Positions 1-8,836 of a stretch of 64,000 nt of DNA are shown here, piece after piece. Source of the DNA: Rhizobium sp. NZLR1 (GTDB lineage Bacteria; Pseudomonadota; Alphaproteobacteria; Rhizobiales; Rhizobiaceae); the NCBI RefSeq assembly GCF_017357385.1, contig NZ_CP071632.1:4338001-4402000 (forward strand), written 5' to 3'. The notes under the pieces were generated by a model, which was given only the letters and a program-made list of their open reading frames with translations, was not told the DNA's origin and searched no databases. The position numbers were made by a program, and so were the translations under genes. Positions within the stretch are counted from its first letter, which is position 1. Each line of letters begins with the position of its first letter.

Positions 1-953
1 AGCCCCTTGGCATCTTCCAGGCTGTCGTTGACATCCTTCAGCATCACATATTCGAAGGTGATCCGCCGTGCGTTCGAAAGGCCCGGATAGGTTCGGCAGG
101 CTTCGATCAGCTCCTTCAGCGGGTACTTCTTGTTGATCGGCACGAGAATGTCGCGCAAATCGTCGCGCACCGCATGCAGCGAGATCGCCAGCATGACGCC
201 GATCTCATCGCCGGTGCGGAAGATCTCCGGCACGACACCGGAGGTGGAAAGCGTCACTCGGCGCCTGGACAGCGACAGGCCGTCGCCATCCGTGGCGATC
301 AGCAATGCCTGTTTGACGGCGTCGAAGTTGTAGAGCGGCTCACCCATGCCCATCATCACGATGTTGCTGACCTTGCGGCCCTCGGCAGGCATGATCGTTC
401 CCTGCGGCGCTTGACGATCCGGGAAGTCGCCGAGCCGGTCACGGGCAAGCAGCAGCTGTGACAGAATTTCCTCTGCCGTCAGGTTCCGCACCAGCCGCTG
501 TGTCCCGGTATGACAGAAGGAACAGGTAAGCGTGCAGCCGACCTGGCTGGAAAGACAGAGCGTGCCGCGGCCCTCTTCCGGAATATAGACGGCTTCGATC
601 TCGACGGGGCGCCCCGCGCCCCGCGGGGGAAAACGCAGCAGCCATTTGCGCGTGCCGTCGTTCGAGACCTGTTCCTCGACGATCTCCGGACGTTCGATAG
701 TGAAATGCTGCTTCAGCATCTCCCGCATATCCTTGGCGACATTCGTCATATGGTCGAAATCGGAGACGCCGCGCACATAGATCCAGTTCCAGAGCTGCGC
801 GACGCGCATCTTGATCTGCTTCTCAGCCACTCCCGTTTCCCGGAGTACCGCCCCCATCTCCTCGCGCGACAGCCCGATCAGAGACGGCTTTTCGAGGCTG
901 GCGGAGGTGTGCGCCTGCGGCTTGCTAACAACGATCGCATCCATGACGGACAT
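1..953 (-). CDS. rlmN: 23S rRNA (adenine(2503)-C(2))-methyltransferase RlmN, 3' end missing
   Basis: Radical-SAM enzyme that methylates C2 of A2503 in 23S rRNA and of A37 in some tRNAs, in the cytoplasm. Translating the minus strand from 953 gives 317 residues before the window edge cuts the gene. The radical-SAM cluster motif CxxxCxxC is seen as CTLTCSFC at about residues 140-147, followed by the family blocks MMGMGEP and LAISLHA. Three in-frame ATGs lie at 959, 953 and 944; 953 (MSVMDAI) is chosen because it matches the usual rhizobial N-terminus as I remember it. It is separated from the next gene by a dispersed repeat. The identification is firm; only the exact start is uncertain. Confidence 0.93.
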   Translation of the reverse strand, partial: MSVMDAIVVSKPQAHTSASLEKPSLIGLSREEMGAVLRETGVAEKQIKMRVAQLWNWIYVRGVSDFDHMTNVAKDMREMLKQHFTIERPEIVEEQVSNDGTRKWLLRFPPRGAGRPVEIEAVYIPEEGRGTLCLSSQVGCTLTCSFCHTGTQRLVRNLTAEEILSQLLLARDRLGDFPDRQAPQGTIMPAEGRKVSNIVMMGMGEPLYNFDAVKQALLIATDGDGLSLSRRRVTLSTSGVVPEIFRTGDEIGVMLAISLHAVRDDLRDILVPINKKYPLKELIEACRTYPGLSNARRITFEYVMLKDVNDSLEDAKG

Positions 954-1134
954 AAGCATTCATCCCGAATTCAAACATGTCCTGCCCCTGCGAGCCCGCA
1001 TGCTTCAGGGTGAACCGGAAGACTTGCGGACGCATGACGGCAGATCGGCAAAAATTGAATGGCGGAACGGCGACTGATCGCGATCTATCCGCTGTTGGGC
1101 CGGCTTTAGCATCATTTTGCCCGCCCGTCACTAC

Positions 1135-1240
1135 ATAGCGTGTCGCGCAAAACTGTGCGGCGGTTTTGCGACAACGACATGTGGAAACCAAAGACCTAAA
1201 GCGTGGAAAGCGAATCTGAAAGATCCCGCTGCGCTTTAGA
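1135..1240. repeat. Dispersed palindromic repeat, family A, copy 1
   Basis: This intergenic element has two imperfect palindromes, CGCAAAAC...GTTTTGCG (about 1145-1170) and CTAAAGCG...CGCTTTAG (about 1195-1239). Nearly the same sequence occurs at 46706-46811, and its first half recurs in diverged form at 10244-10290. The architecture is that of rhizobial RIME-type intergenic elements; the family name is inference. Confidence 0.75.
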
Positions 1241-1246
1241 TGGAAT

Positions 1247-1279
1247 CGAGAGGGGCCGGCGCAAGGCCGGCCCCTCTCG
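1247..1279 (-). terminator. Perfect 14-bp hairpin downstream of the ialB-like gene
   Basis: The arms 1247-1260 and 1266-1279 are fully complementary (CGAGAGGGGCCGGC) around a 5-base loop. The hairpin starts about 25 bases past the stop codon of the minus-strand gene at 1304-1816. The T-tract on the minus strand is weak, so efficient termination is likely but not certain. Confidence 0.7.
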
Positions 1280-1303
1280 AAATTCTGCGGTGGGAAAGGC
1301 TGC

Positions 1304-1816
1304 TTACTTGCAGCTTTCGATCTGCTTCAGCGCAGCCGAGATGCCGGAGAGCGAATAGCTGTAGGAGGTGCCGGTGCCCTTGCGCGAAACGGCATTCACC
1401 GTCATCGAATGACCGGTCTTCATCGCCGCGACGAGGGCTGGCTCCTGCGCCGCATTCTCGACCCAGCCGGCCTTGTCCTTGGTGAACATCACGAAGGTCT
1501 TGTTGTCGATGACGACGTTGATCTTCGAATTTTCCTTCACCGTGTAGCCCATCATCGCCTGCGGTTCGTAGGAGATGTTCTGGCCCGGACGCTGCGAGAC
1601 GATGAAGAAGTTGTCGCCGTGGTCAACGCTTGCCGGCTGCTTTGCCGTCGGAACGGACAGCACATAGCACACGGTGCTATTGCCCGACTTGTAGGAGTAG
1701 GCGCCCCATGCCTGGAACTGCTGGATGCGGTTCGGCGCGGCGGCCTGTTGCGCTGCCGCAACTCCGGCCATAACAAGGGTGAGTGCGAGAGCGGATACGA
1801 TACTTTTTACAAACAT
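1304..1816 (-). CDS. Invasion-associated locus B (IalB)-family secreted protein
   Basis: Probable periplasmic protein of 170 residues. Residues 1-22 form a signal peptide (MFVKSIVSALALTLVMAG..., cleavage near AAAQQ). The mature part resembles the IalB family, first described in Bartonella: an Ala/Gln-rich N-terminus, a central segment with VCYVLSVPTAKQP and a C-terminal Cys (ESCK). Two cysteines may pair after export. The frame is open upstream to 1858, but the ATG at 1816 places the signal peptide at the N-terminus. It stands alone with a strong hairpin behind it. The molecular function of the family is not established outside the invasion phenotype, so the name is based on similarity only. 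Confidence 0.85.
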   Translation of the reverse strand: MFVKSIVSALALTLVMAGVAAAQQAAAPNRIQQFQAWGAYSYKSGNSTVCYVLSVPTAKQPASVDHGDNFFIVSQRPGQNISYEPQAMMGYTVKENSKINVVIDNKTFVMFTKDKAGWVENAAQEPALVAAMKTGHSMTVNAVSRKGTGTSYSYSLSGISAALKQIESCK

Positions 1817-2150
1817 GGATTCCTGCCGGTTCTTGCGATCAAGGCCCGAAGCGATCATAGCGGGCGCCGCATAATCACGATCTGCTTTATTTTGACTTAA
1901 TTCAGGTTACCAAATGGTCAACAATAGCCGCGATTTGTATGTGCCTGTGTCATTTCAGCTCGAGTGTCAATTTTCGACCCTTTGACGGTATCGGCTGCAA
2001 CACCGTGTCCCGATGGTACTGGCCGTCCGTTCCGCTGAATTTAAGACACAAAGATTCAGGCAAGAGTTTGACCTTTCCCAAATCCGTTGTACCTCATTAA
2101 GACTTGGAAATCCGATACGAATTTATTGCGCAGGGGGCTGGTGAGGGGAC
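1817..2150. other. Intergenic region between divergent ialB-like and sigma-factor genes
   Basis: This 334-base region is AT-richer than its flanks and must hold both divergent promoters. A TTGACC (about 2068) lies about 80 bases before the sigma-factor ATG, without a convincing -10. No RNA gene or open frame is supported. Confidence 0.4.
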
Positions 2151-2711
2151 ATGGATGCCGAGGAAAGACAGCGTTTCGCTGCCCTCGCAAAGGCCGTCGC
2201 CAGAGATCGCGACCAGCAGGCCTTTTCCATCCTGTTCGACTATTTCGCACCCCGGCTGAAAGCCTGGCTGATGCGCCAGAAGATGACCTCAGGCGAGGCC
2301 GAGGAACTGGTTCAGGAGACCATGATCGTGCTCTGGCACAAGGCAGATCTCTACGATGCCACGCGATCTTCGCTCTCGACCTGGCTTTTCCGCATTGCCC
2401 GCAATCGCCGCATCGACATGCAGCGCCGCGTCAATACCCGCATCTTCGATGAAACCGATCCGGCTCTGCAGCCGCCGGCCGAAATCGGCGCGGAGGAAAT
2501 CGTCGCCAACGACGATCGCGACGCCAGGATACGCGCCGCCGTCGGCCAATTGCCGGAGGAGCAGCGCGATATGCTGCGCGCCGCCTTCTTCCTCGGTCAA
2601 TCGCACTCGGAAATCGCCGAAGCGACCGGGCTGCCGCTCGGCACGGTGAAGTCGCGAATCCGGCTTGCCTTCGGCAAGCTCCGCAAGGTGCTGGAACGCG
2701 AGATGGCTTAG
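2151..2711 (+). CDS. ECF-family RNA polymerase sigma factor
   Basis: Group 4 (extracytoplasmic function) sigma factor of 186 residues that would redirect RNA polymerase to a stress regulon. Region 2 spans about residues 25-95 (AFSILFDYFAPRLKAWL, then ELVQETMIVLWHKADLYD and STWLFRIARNRRID). Region 4 spans about 125-180 with a helix-turn-helix (HSEIAEATGLPLGTVKSRIR). The linker is short and there is no region 1 or 3. No anti-sigma gene lies alongside: the next gene is convergent and encodes a DUF1232 protein. The cognate signal and the rpoE number used in rhizobia cannot be assigned from the sequence. The ATG at 2151 is preceded by GGTGAGGGGAC. Confidence 0.93.
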   Translation: MDAEERQRFAALAKAVARDRDQQAFSILFDYFAPRLKAWLMRQKMTSGEAEELVQETMIVLWHKADLYDATRSSLSTWLFRIARNRRIDMQRRVNTRIFDETDPALQPPAEIGAEEIVANDDRDARIRAAVGQLPEEQRDMLRAAFFLGQSHSEIAEATGLPLGTVKSRIRLAFGKLRKVLEREMA

Positions 2712-3100
2712 ATCGTCTTCATCGTTTCTTCGGTCCGGTCGGCCAGAACGCGGTCGGCCGCCTCGTAGTGGCCCGGGCGGATATGGCCACGCACCATGGC
2801 GAAGGCCGCCGAGAGCACGGCGATGTCGTCGGAAAAGCCGATGACGGCGAAAACATCCGGGATTATGTCGATCGGCATGACGAAATAGGCAAGCGCTGCG
2901 AGCAGCACGCCGCGCACCTTCGTCGGCGTCTGCGGATCGAGCGCGCAGTAGAAACCGGCGACGACATCGCGTGAGAACGGAATTTGCCGCACAGCCCGCC
3001 GGAAAGTCGGCCAGAATTTCTGCCGTACGGTCTTTTCCCGTCGGCTCTGGGTGTCCTCGTCGCCTGGCAACAGGATTTCCCCGAATTTGACGTCGTTCAT
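2708..3100 (-). CDS. YkvA/DUF1232 family small membrane protein
   Basis: Protein of 130 residues with the DUF1232 core near residues 65-110 (YFVMPIDIIPD followed by GFSDDIAVL), the hallmark DxxPD...G..DD pattern of YkvA-type proteins. One or two hydrophobic stretches suggest membrane association. The frame runs back to 3145, but the ATG at 3100 (MNDVKFGEILLPGD) is preferred because upstream residues look non-coding. The stop codon overlaps the end of the convergent sigma-factor gene by 4 bases. The biochemical role is unknown for this family. Confidence 0.85.
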   Translation of the reverse strand: MNDVKFGEILLPGDEDTQSRREKTVRQKFWPTFRRAVRQIPFSRDVVAGFYCALDPQTPTKVRGVLLAALAYFVMPIDIIPDVFAVIGFSDDIAVLSAAFAMVRGHIRPGHYEAADRVLADRTEETMKTI

Positions 3101-3179
3101 CCCTGCCTCCTTTCGTCCAAGCGAACATATGGTGATGGCGCCCACTCTTTCAATCGACCCCTTTCAATCGGCCCCGCTT

Positions 3180-3485
3180 TCAAACGCCGCGTCGCGACGC
3201 AACCTTCTCCATCGCCTTGGCGAGCTTGAAATCCAGCTCCGTCAGTCCGCCGGCATCATGCGTGTTCAGCGTCACATCCACCCTGGAATAGACGTTGAAC
3301 CATTCAGGATGGTGGTTGAGCTTCTCGGCCGTGATCGCCGTCTCCGTCATGAAGCCGAAAGCCTCGATAAAATTTGCAAACTTGAAGCTCTTCGATATCG
3401 AAGAGGCCGCATCATTGAGCGCCCAGCCCGCAAGCCCCGCCAGTTGCGCCTCGACCGCCGTCCGTTCCAGTCTTTCCATTTTCAT
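3180..3485 (-). CDS. phhB: 4a-hydroxytetrahydrobiopterin dehydratase
   Basis: Pterin-4a-carbinolamine dehydratase (101 residues, usual family length), which dehydrates the 4a-hydroxypterin made by aromatic amino acid hydroxylases. The active-site signature is visible: EKLNHHPEW at about residues 55-62, with two adjacent His, and LNTHDAGGLTELD near 73-85, with the third catalytic His at about 76. No phenylalanine hydroxylase gene is next to it, so its pterin-recycling partner must lie elsewhere. It is divergent from the broken phosphatase gene, with only 35 bases between the start codons. Confidence 0.93.
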   Translation of the reverse strand: MKMERLERTAVEAQLAGLAGWALNDAASSISKSFKFANFIEAFGFMTETAITAEKLNHHPEWFNVYSRVDVTLNTHDAGGLTELDFKLAKAMEKVASRRGV

Positions 3486-3520
3486 GCCATGCTCCTCCTG
3501 TGTGTCCGACAGGTCTACCG

Positions 3521-4134
3521 ATGAAACGCATCAGCATCCTCTTCGTTTGCATGGGCAATATATGCCGTTCTCCGCTAGAACAGGATGATTTTAGGCCGGG
3601 TCGGCCTAAAATCTGAATCCTGTTCTACATTAAAGAGTTAGAGCATGATGTCGTCCGAAAACCGCTTACACTTTTCGGCATCATGCTCTGGCGGAGGGAA
3701 TTTTCAGCCACGTCGCCGCCGAGGCGGATTTGAGTGGCCGCTTCACGATCGATTCCGCCGGAACCGGCGGCTGGCATGAAGGCGAGCTGCCTGACCTGCG
3801 GTCGATCGCCACGGCGAAAAGCCACGGGATCGACATATCCGGGCAACGCGCCCGCCGAATCCGCTCCAGCGATTTCAGGGATTTCGATCTGATCCTGGCC
3901 ATGGACCGCGATAATGTGGCGGCGCTCGAAAAGATCGCGCCGCCTGAGGCAACCATCCGTCTTTTCGGCGATACCGCGCTTGGAACGGGAGAGGATATTC
4001 CCGATCCCTATTATGGCGGCCCGGCAGGTTTCGAGCTGGTCTATACCAGGCTCTTGACCGGCTGCAGCAGCCTGCTCGAAACGCTGGGCGTCGAGCGCGC
4101 CTCGTGCAGCGGGAACACTTCCTCGGTGAGGTAG
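3521..4134 (+). pseudogene. Low-molecular-weight protein tyrosine phosphatase, interrupted by a RIME-like insertion
   Basis: The reading frame opens at ATG 3521 and encodes the LMW-PTP N-terminus with an intact phosphate-binding loop (FVCMGNICRSP, CX5R). After codon 18 or 19 it runs into a 113-bp repeat (3577-3689) and stops at TGA 3614-3616. The rest of the enzyme resumes immediately after the repeat as LAEGIFSHVAAEAD... in another frame and continues to 4134, including IDSAGTGG and the DPYYGG segment with the catalytic Asp. Removing 113 bp restores one uninterrupted frame across the junction (CCG CT|G GCG GAG). The 3' end overlaps the convergent thpR gene by 94 bases. A full-length phosphatase cannot be made from this copy; a downstream internal start would lack the catalytic loop. 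Confidence 0.9.
3577..3689. repeat. RIME-like two-palindrome element (family B) inserted in the LMW-PTP gene
   Basis: The element consists of two long palindromes. The first has arms AGAACAGGAT/ATCCTGTTCT with an inner stem TTTTAGGCC/GGCCTAAAA. The second has arms AGAGCATGATG/CATCATGCTCT with inner CCGAAAA/TTTTCGG. Two hairpins in about 110 bp is the organisation described for rhizobial RIME1. The dinucleotide CT is present on both sides and may be a target duplication. Confidence 0.85.
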
Positions 4135-4634
4135 GGCCCCCCGCCGACCGATTCGCGCGACGAAAGCAGCACGAAGCGCGGCGCGGTGAAACTTGCGGTG
4201 TGGAAGTTGCCGCGTCCCGCCAGATATTGCACGACATCGTCGAGCCGCGACGATTTAAGCCGCGCCAGCGTCACATGCGGCATGAATTTGCGCGGATCCG
4301 GCGGCAGGCCGATACGCTGGCAGATGCGCTCGATCTCACCCTGCAGCGCATGCATTTCAGGCGATTGCGAAACACCGGCCCAGACCGAATGCGGTTTCTT
4401 CGAACCGAAGGAACCGATGCCTTCGAGCCGGAACTGGAATTCCGGCCGGTCGATCCGGTCGAGTCGTTCTACGATTTCATCAGCCGTGCGGCCGTCGACA
4501 TCACCGATGAAGCGCAGGGTGATGTGGTAATTCTCCACATCGATCCATCGTGCTCCGGGGAGGCCACCGCGCAGCAATGAAAGGCTCATCGCCGCATTGC
4601 GCGGAATTTCGAGGGCGGTAAAAAGTCTCGGCAT
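4041..4634 (-). CDS. thpR: RNA 2',3'-cyclic phosphodiesterase (2H phosphoesterase, LigT/ThpR)
   Basis: Cytoplasmic 2H-superfamily enzyme, historically called 2'-5' RNA ligase, that opens 2',3'-cyclic phosphates. Both HxTx catalytic tetrads are visible: HITLRFIGDV near residue 37 and HVTLARLKS near residue 120. The C-terminus carries the usual LLSSRESVGGGPYLTEEVFPL. Length is 197 residues. The frame extends to 4679, but ATG 4634 (MPRLFTALEIP) gives the canonical N-terminus. The last 94 bases are antisense to the phosphatase pseudogene, and the tail after FPLHEA looks like an extension shaped by that overlap. Confidence 0.92.
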   Translation of the reverse strand: MPRLFTALEIPRNAAMSLSLLRGGLPGARWIDVENYHITLRFIGDVDGRTADEIVERLDRIDRPEFQFRLEGIGSFGSKKPHSVWAGVSQSPEMHALQGEIERICQRIGLPPDPRKFMPHVTLARLKSSRLDDVVQYLAGRGNFHTASFTAPRFVLLSSRESVGGGPYLTEEVFPLHEARSTPSVSSRLLQPVKSLV

Positions 4635-4702
4635 AACGAGCACTCCCCGAATCTTTTGCAGATGCTCACACGGAATCACGCAATCAACGACCGCGCAAGC
4701 CC

Positions 4703-5346
4703 CTATTTCTTCACAGAAGAAATCGCTTCGACGAAATTTGTGACGGCCGGCTCCATCTTCCCGACCATGATCTCGACACCTCTCGTATTCGGATGCATGC
4801 CGTCTTCGAGTTTAAGCCCTGGATCCAGCGCGACACCGTCGAGAAAGAACGCGTAGAGCGGAAGTCCGTGTTTTTCCGAAAGCCTCTGGTAAATCGGATT
4901 GAACCGCGCCGCATAATCCGCCCCCATGTTCGGCGGCGCCATTATGCCGGCAAGCAAAACAGCAATCCCGCGATCCTTTAGCCGAGCAATCATCTGATCG
5001 AGATTCTTCTCGCTTTCTTCAGGCGGGATGCCGCGCAACGCATCATTGGCGCCAAGCTCCAATATGACGCCATCGGTGCCGTCAGGTATCGACCAGTCGA
5101 TGCGAGCAAGCCCCCTGACGTCGTGTCACCGGAGACCCCGGCATTGGCAACGGCGACGTCGAGCCCCTTCGCCTTCAGGGCCGCCTGCAGCTTTTCCGGA
5201 AAGCCGTCGCCGGGCGGCAGCTGGTAGCCCGCCATCAAACTGTCCCCGAAACCAACGAGATTGATCGTTCGGGCATCCGCTGCAACGGCAAAGATCAGCG
5301 AGACGGCAATGACGGTGAATTGAAGCGCGGCAACTTTAAATCTCAT
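4703..5346 (-). pseudogene. GDSL arylesterase / TesA-like thioesterase with a one-base frameshift
   Basis: Secreted SGNH hydrolase split over two frames. From ATG 5346 the first part has a signal peptide (ending VAADA) and block I GFGDSLMAGY, then NAGVSGDTTSGG. After the run of five C at 5111-5115 (G on the coding strand) the frame is lost. The correct continuation, ARIDWSIPDGTDGVILELGAND, is read in the next frame and goes on to block V DGMHPN and the stop at 4703. One missing base in the homopolymer explains everything. The gene is divergent from the ABC exporter pair that follows, the same order as tesA-ybbA-ybbP in Escherichia coli. It could be a true recent pseudogene or a base-calling error. 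Confidence 0.85.
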
Positions 5347-5418
5347 TCTGGCTTCCCTAGATTGGCGAAGTGCTGTTATGCGGCCATTCGATTATGGATT
5401 TATATAGGGCGATTTCTG

Positions 5419-6126
5419 TTGGCAAAAACCATCATCGAGTTGAAGGGCGCCGATCTGACCCTCGGCAGTGCAGCCGCCTCCGTGCATGTGCTGAAGGGCA
5501 TCGATCTCGATGTCTCTGCCGGCGAATCCGTCGGCATCGTCGGCCCGTCCGGTTCCGGCAAATCGACCCTGCTGATGGTGCTTGCCGGGCTGGAGAAACT
5601 CGACAGCGGCGAAATCAACATCAACGACACGCCGCTTCAGACGCTGAGCGAGGATCAGGTCGCCGATTTCCGCGGCCGCAACATCGGTATCGTCTTCCAG
5701 TCCTTCCACCTGATCGCCAACATGACGGCGCTGGAAAACGTTGCCGTGCCGCTGGAACTCGCCAATGTCGGCAACGCTTTCGAGATCGCCCATCGCGAGC
5801 TGAAATCGGTCGGCCTCGGTGAACGGCTGAACCATTATCCCGGCCAGCTTTCCGGCGGCGAACAGCAGCGCGTGGCGATCGCCAGGGCGCTTGCCCCCTC
5901 TCCGGCCCTGCTGATCGCCGATGAACCCACAGGCAATCTCGACACCGAGACCGGTCGCCAGATCGCCGACCTGCTGTTCTCCAAGCAGGCCGAACGCGGC
6001 ATGACCCTGTTGCTCGTCACCCATGACGTCTCGCTCGCAAACCGCTGCTCGCGCCAGATCCGCGTCCGCTCCGGCAGGATCGAAGGCGACAGCGCCGCCC
6101 GCCACAACGAGGCGGCGATCGCATGA
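5419..6126 (+). CDS. ABC transporter ATP-binding protein, YbbA/LolD type
   Basis: ATPase subunit (about 235 residues) of a MacB/LolD-class exporter working with the FtsX-like permease that follows. Walker A is GPSGSGKST, the signature is LSGGEQQR and Walker B is LLIADEPTGNLD, followed by the switch His in VTHD. The frame is open from an ATG at 5320, but that start would overlap the divergent esterase gene. TTG 5419 (LAKTIIELKGADL) has an AGGGCG ribosome site and gives the family's usual N-terminus. The stop codon overlaps the permease start by 4 bases (ATGA), so the two are translationally coupled. Context suggests an envelope or lipid-related role, but the substrate is unknown. Confidence 0.92.
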   Translation: MAKTIIELKGADLTLGSAAASVHVLKGIDLDVSAGESVGIVGPSGSGKSTLLMVLAGLEKLDSGEININDTPLQTLSEDQVADFRGRNIGIVFQSFHLIANMTALENVAVPLELANVGNAFEIAHRELKSVGLGERLNHYPGQLSGGEQQRVAIARALAPSPALLIADEPTGNLDTETGRQIADLLFSKQAERGMTLLLVTHDVSLANRCSRQIRVRSGRIEGDSAARHNEAAIA

Positions 6127-8666
6127 GGATCATCACGCCGCGCGTCTCGCTCGCTTTTCGCCTGGCGCTCCGCGAGCTGCGCGGCGGCATTCGCGGCTTC
6201 TACATCTTCCTCGCCTGTATCGCCCTCGGCACGGGTGCGATCGCCGCGGTCAATTCCGTGTCGCAGTCGATCACCGACACGATCGCTTCGCAGGGGCAGG
6301 AGCTGCTGGCCGGCGACGTGCGTTTCGAGCTCAACAATCGCGAGGCGACGCCCGAGGAAATGGGCTTCCTCGACGGCCTCGGCACCGTTTCGGTCTCGAC
6401 GGGCCTGCGCTCGATGGCCCGCAAGCCTGACGGTTCCGATCAGGCGCTGGTCGAGGTCAAGGCCGTCGATGACGCCTACCCGCTCTACGGCCGCTTCGTG
6501 GCCGAGCCGGACTATCCGCTCGCAGCCCTGCTTTCAGGCCAAGGCGGCACCTATGGTGCGGTCGCAGCCCCATTGCTTCTCGATCGGCTCGGGCTTGCGG
6601 TCGGCGACGAATTGCTGCTCGGCACCGTCAAGCTCAGCATCACCGGCACGGTGAAAACCGAGCCGGATGCATTGTCGGAGGGTTTTGGCTTTGCGCCGCG
6701 CCTGCTCGTCAGCCGCCGGGCGCTCGCAGCCTCCGGGCTGATCCAGACGGGAAGCCTAGTCGAACATGCCTACAAGATCCGGCTGGAAGACAAGGGCGCG
6801 ATGTCGGGCATTCAGGCGCGCGCCACCAAGGAATTCCCCTCCGCCGGCTGGGCTGTTCGCACCAGCGACCGCGCCGCACCCTCGCTCACCGAAAACATCA
6901 CCCGTTTCTCGCAGTTCCTGACGCTGGTCGGCCTGACCGCGCTGATCGTCGGCGGCGTCGGTGTCGCCAATGCCGTGCGCGCCTTTCTCGATTCCAAACG
7001 CACCACCATCGCCACCTTCAAATGTCTGGGTGCGCCGGCGCAGGTCGTCGTGTTGATCTATCTCTTCCAGATCGCCATCATCGCGCTTGGCGGCATCCTG
7101 ATCGGCCTCGTCATCGGCGCCCTGTCGCCGATCTTCGCCGCGCAGTTCCTGGCGCAGTTCCTGCCGGTCTCGACTGCGCCGACCCTTTATCCCGGCGCCC
7201 TGCTGCTTGCCACGCTCTTCGGCATCCTGACGACACTCGCCTTCGCCATCCTGCCGCTCGGCCACGCCCGCGAAGTGCCTGCGACGGCACTCTTCCGCGA
7301 GCAGGGTTTCGAGGCCCGCCGCCTGCCCTCCTGGCCCTACATCCTGCTGGCCGCGCTGTTCATGGCCGCCCTTGCCGGCCTTGCCATCGTCACCGCCTAT
7401 GACCGCTTCATCGCCGTCGTCTTCGTCGGCGCGATCGTCTTTGCCTTCGTCGCCCTTCGCCTTGTCGCCGCGCTGATCGCCTGGCTTGCGCGCCGCAGCC
7501 CGCGCGTCAACTCGCCGGCATTGCGGCTGGCAATCGGCAACATCCATCGCCCCGGCGCGCTGACGCCCTCGGTCGTGCTCTCGCTCGGCCTCGGCCTGGC
7601 TTTGCTGGTGACGCTGACCTTGATCGACGGCAACCTGCGTCGGCAGCTGACCGGCCGCATGAACGAAGGCGCGCCGAACTTCTTTTTCGTCGATATCCAG
7701 AGCGCCGAGGTCGACGCCTTCCGCGATCTCGTCAAGGCGCAGGCGCCGCAGGGCAAGCTCGTTGAAGTGCCGATGCTGCGCGGCCGGATCGTCGCCTTCA
7801 ACGGCGAAGATGTCACCAAGTTGGACGTGCCGGCCGCCGGCCGCTGGGTGCTGAACGGCGATCGCGGCATCACCTATGCCGACACCCTGCCGGAGAATGC
7901 CGCCCTCACGGAAGGTAACTGGTGGGGCAAGGATTACAGCGGCGAGCCGCTCGTCTCCTTCTCGTCGGAAGAGGCGCATGAACTCGGCCTGAAGATCGGC
8001 GATAAGATCACCGTCAACGTGCTCGGCCGCAATATTACCGCGAAAATCGCCAATCTGCGCCGCGTCCAATGGGAATCGCTGTCGATCAACTTCGTCATGG
8101 TTTTCTCGCCGAACACCTTCCGCGGCGCCCCGCATGCCTGGCTGGCGACCCTCACTGATCCCTCCTCGACACCGGCCGAAGATGCGGCGATCCTGAAATC
8201 CGTCACCAACACCTATCCGACGATCACCAGCGTCCGCGTCAAGGACGCGATCGATATCGTCAACCAGCTGGTCGGCGAGCTTGCGACCGCAATTCGCGCC
8301 GCCGCCTCCGTTGCTCTCATCGCCTCGATCCTCGTCTTGGCCGGCGCGCTTGCCGCCGGAAACCGGGCGCGCACCCACGACGCGGTGGTGCTGAAGACGC
8401 TTGGCGCCACCCGCGCCATGCTGATCCGCGCCTTCAGCTACGAATATCTGATCCTCGGGCTGGCAACCGCAATCTTCGCGTTGATCGCCGGCGGCGTTGC
8501 CGCCTGGTTCATCGTCGCCCGCATCATGCGCCTGCCCTCGACCTTCCTGCCCGATGTGGCGGGGCTGACGCTGGTGACCGCGCTCGTCCTCACCGTCGGC
8601 ATCGGCCTCATCGGCACCTGGCGGATCCTCGGACAGAAGGCGGCGCCCGTCCTGCGCGAACTCTGA
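6123..8666 (+). CDS. FtsX-like ABC transporter permease, YbbP type
   Basis: Inner-membrane permease of 847 residues containing two FtsX-like domains. One membrane helix near the N-terminus (GFYIFLACIALGTGAIAAV) is followed by a large periplasmic domain. A block of helices spans about residues 260-450, then a second periplasmic domain, and three helices close the protein (about 715-840). This is the duplicated layout of YbbP/predicted lysophospholipase-linked exporters. It is coupled by a 4-base overlap to the upstream ATPase and sits beside a TesA-like esterase, as in enterobacteria. It probably moves or extracts a hydrophobic envelope substrate mechanically; this is inference from family and context. 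Confidence 0.92.
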   Translation: MRIITPRVSLAFRLALRELRGGIRGFYIFLACIALGTGAIAAVNSVSQSITDTIASQGQELLAGDVRFELNNREATPEEMGFLDGLGTVSVSTGLRSMARKPDGSDQALVEVKAVDDAYPLYGRFVAEPDYPLAALLSGQGGTYGAVAAPLLLDRLGLAVGDELLLGTVKLSITGTVKTEPDALSEGFGFAPRLLVSRRALAASGLIQTGSLVEHAYKIRLEDKGAMSGIQARATKEFPSAGWAVRTSDRAAPSLTENITRFSQFLTLVGLTALIVGGVGVANAVRAFLDSKRTTIATFKCLGAPAQVVVLIYLFQIAIIALGGILIGLVIGALSPIFAAQFLAQFLPVSTAPTLYPGALLLATLFGILTTLAFAILPLGHAREVPATALFREQGFEARRLPSWPYILLAALFMAALAGLAIVTAYDRFIAVVFVGAIVFAFVALRLVAALIAWLARRSPRVNSPALRLAIGNIHRPGALTPSVVLSLGLGLALLVTLTLIDGNLRRQLTGRMNEGAPNFFFVDIQSAEVDAFRDLVKAQAPQGKLVEVPMLRGRIVAFNGEDVTKLDVPAAGRWVLNGDRGITYADTLPENAALTEGNWWGKDYSGEPLVSFSSEEAHELGLKIGDKITVNVLGRNITAKIANLRRVQWESLSINFVMVFSPNTFRGAPHAWLATLTDPSSTPAEDAAILKSVTNTYPTITSVRVKDAIDIVNQLVGELATAIRAAASVALIASILVLAGALAAGNRARTHDAVVLKTLGATRAMLIRAFSYEYLILGLATAIFALIAGGVAAWFIVARIMRLPSTFLPDVAGLTLVTALVLTVGIGLIGTWRILGQKAAPVLREL

Positions 8667-8771
8667 CCGGATAGCGACGCCCAAACCCTTCACCTTACGG
8701 CGATTTAACCGACCGAGCCTTTGCAAGCCTCTTGTTTGCGATCGGCGAAAGCCTCATATTGTCTGCAGGCA

Positions 8772-8836
8772 TGCTGGAGCTCCGCAGCGGCGCCCGGGTC
8801 GAAAACCCGACACCGTATTTCCATCGGAGCTTGTAA
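8772..8836 (+). ncRNA. Candidate ybhL RNA motif (5' leader of the BI-1 gene)
   Basis: Just upstream of the Bax-inhibitor-1 gene the leader can fold into an outer helix AGCTCCG (8778-8784) with CGGAGCT (8825-8831) and an inner hairpin CGGGT/ACCCG (8795-8799 with 8805-8809). The outer helix ends about 7 bases before AGAGGAAACT, the ribosome site of the gene at 8846. A conserved cis-RNA called ybhL has been reported upstream of such genes in Rhizobiales. The location and fold agree, but I could not compare it to the covariance model. Confidence 0.55.

Noticed and set aside
4186..4530. 114-codon plus-strand frame opposite thpR
   Set aside because: It is antisense to a gene with both catalytic HxTx motifs and has Ser/Arg-rich shadow composition.
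6756..8726. 656-codon open frame on the minus strand
   Set aside because: It is fully antisense to the FtsX-like permease and its composition (Asp/Gly/Arg/Gln-rich, no domains) is that of a GC-rich shadow.
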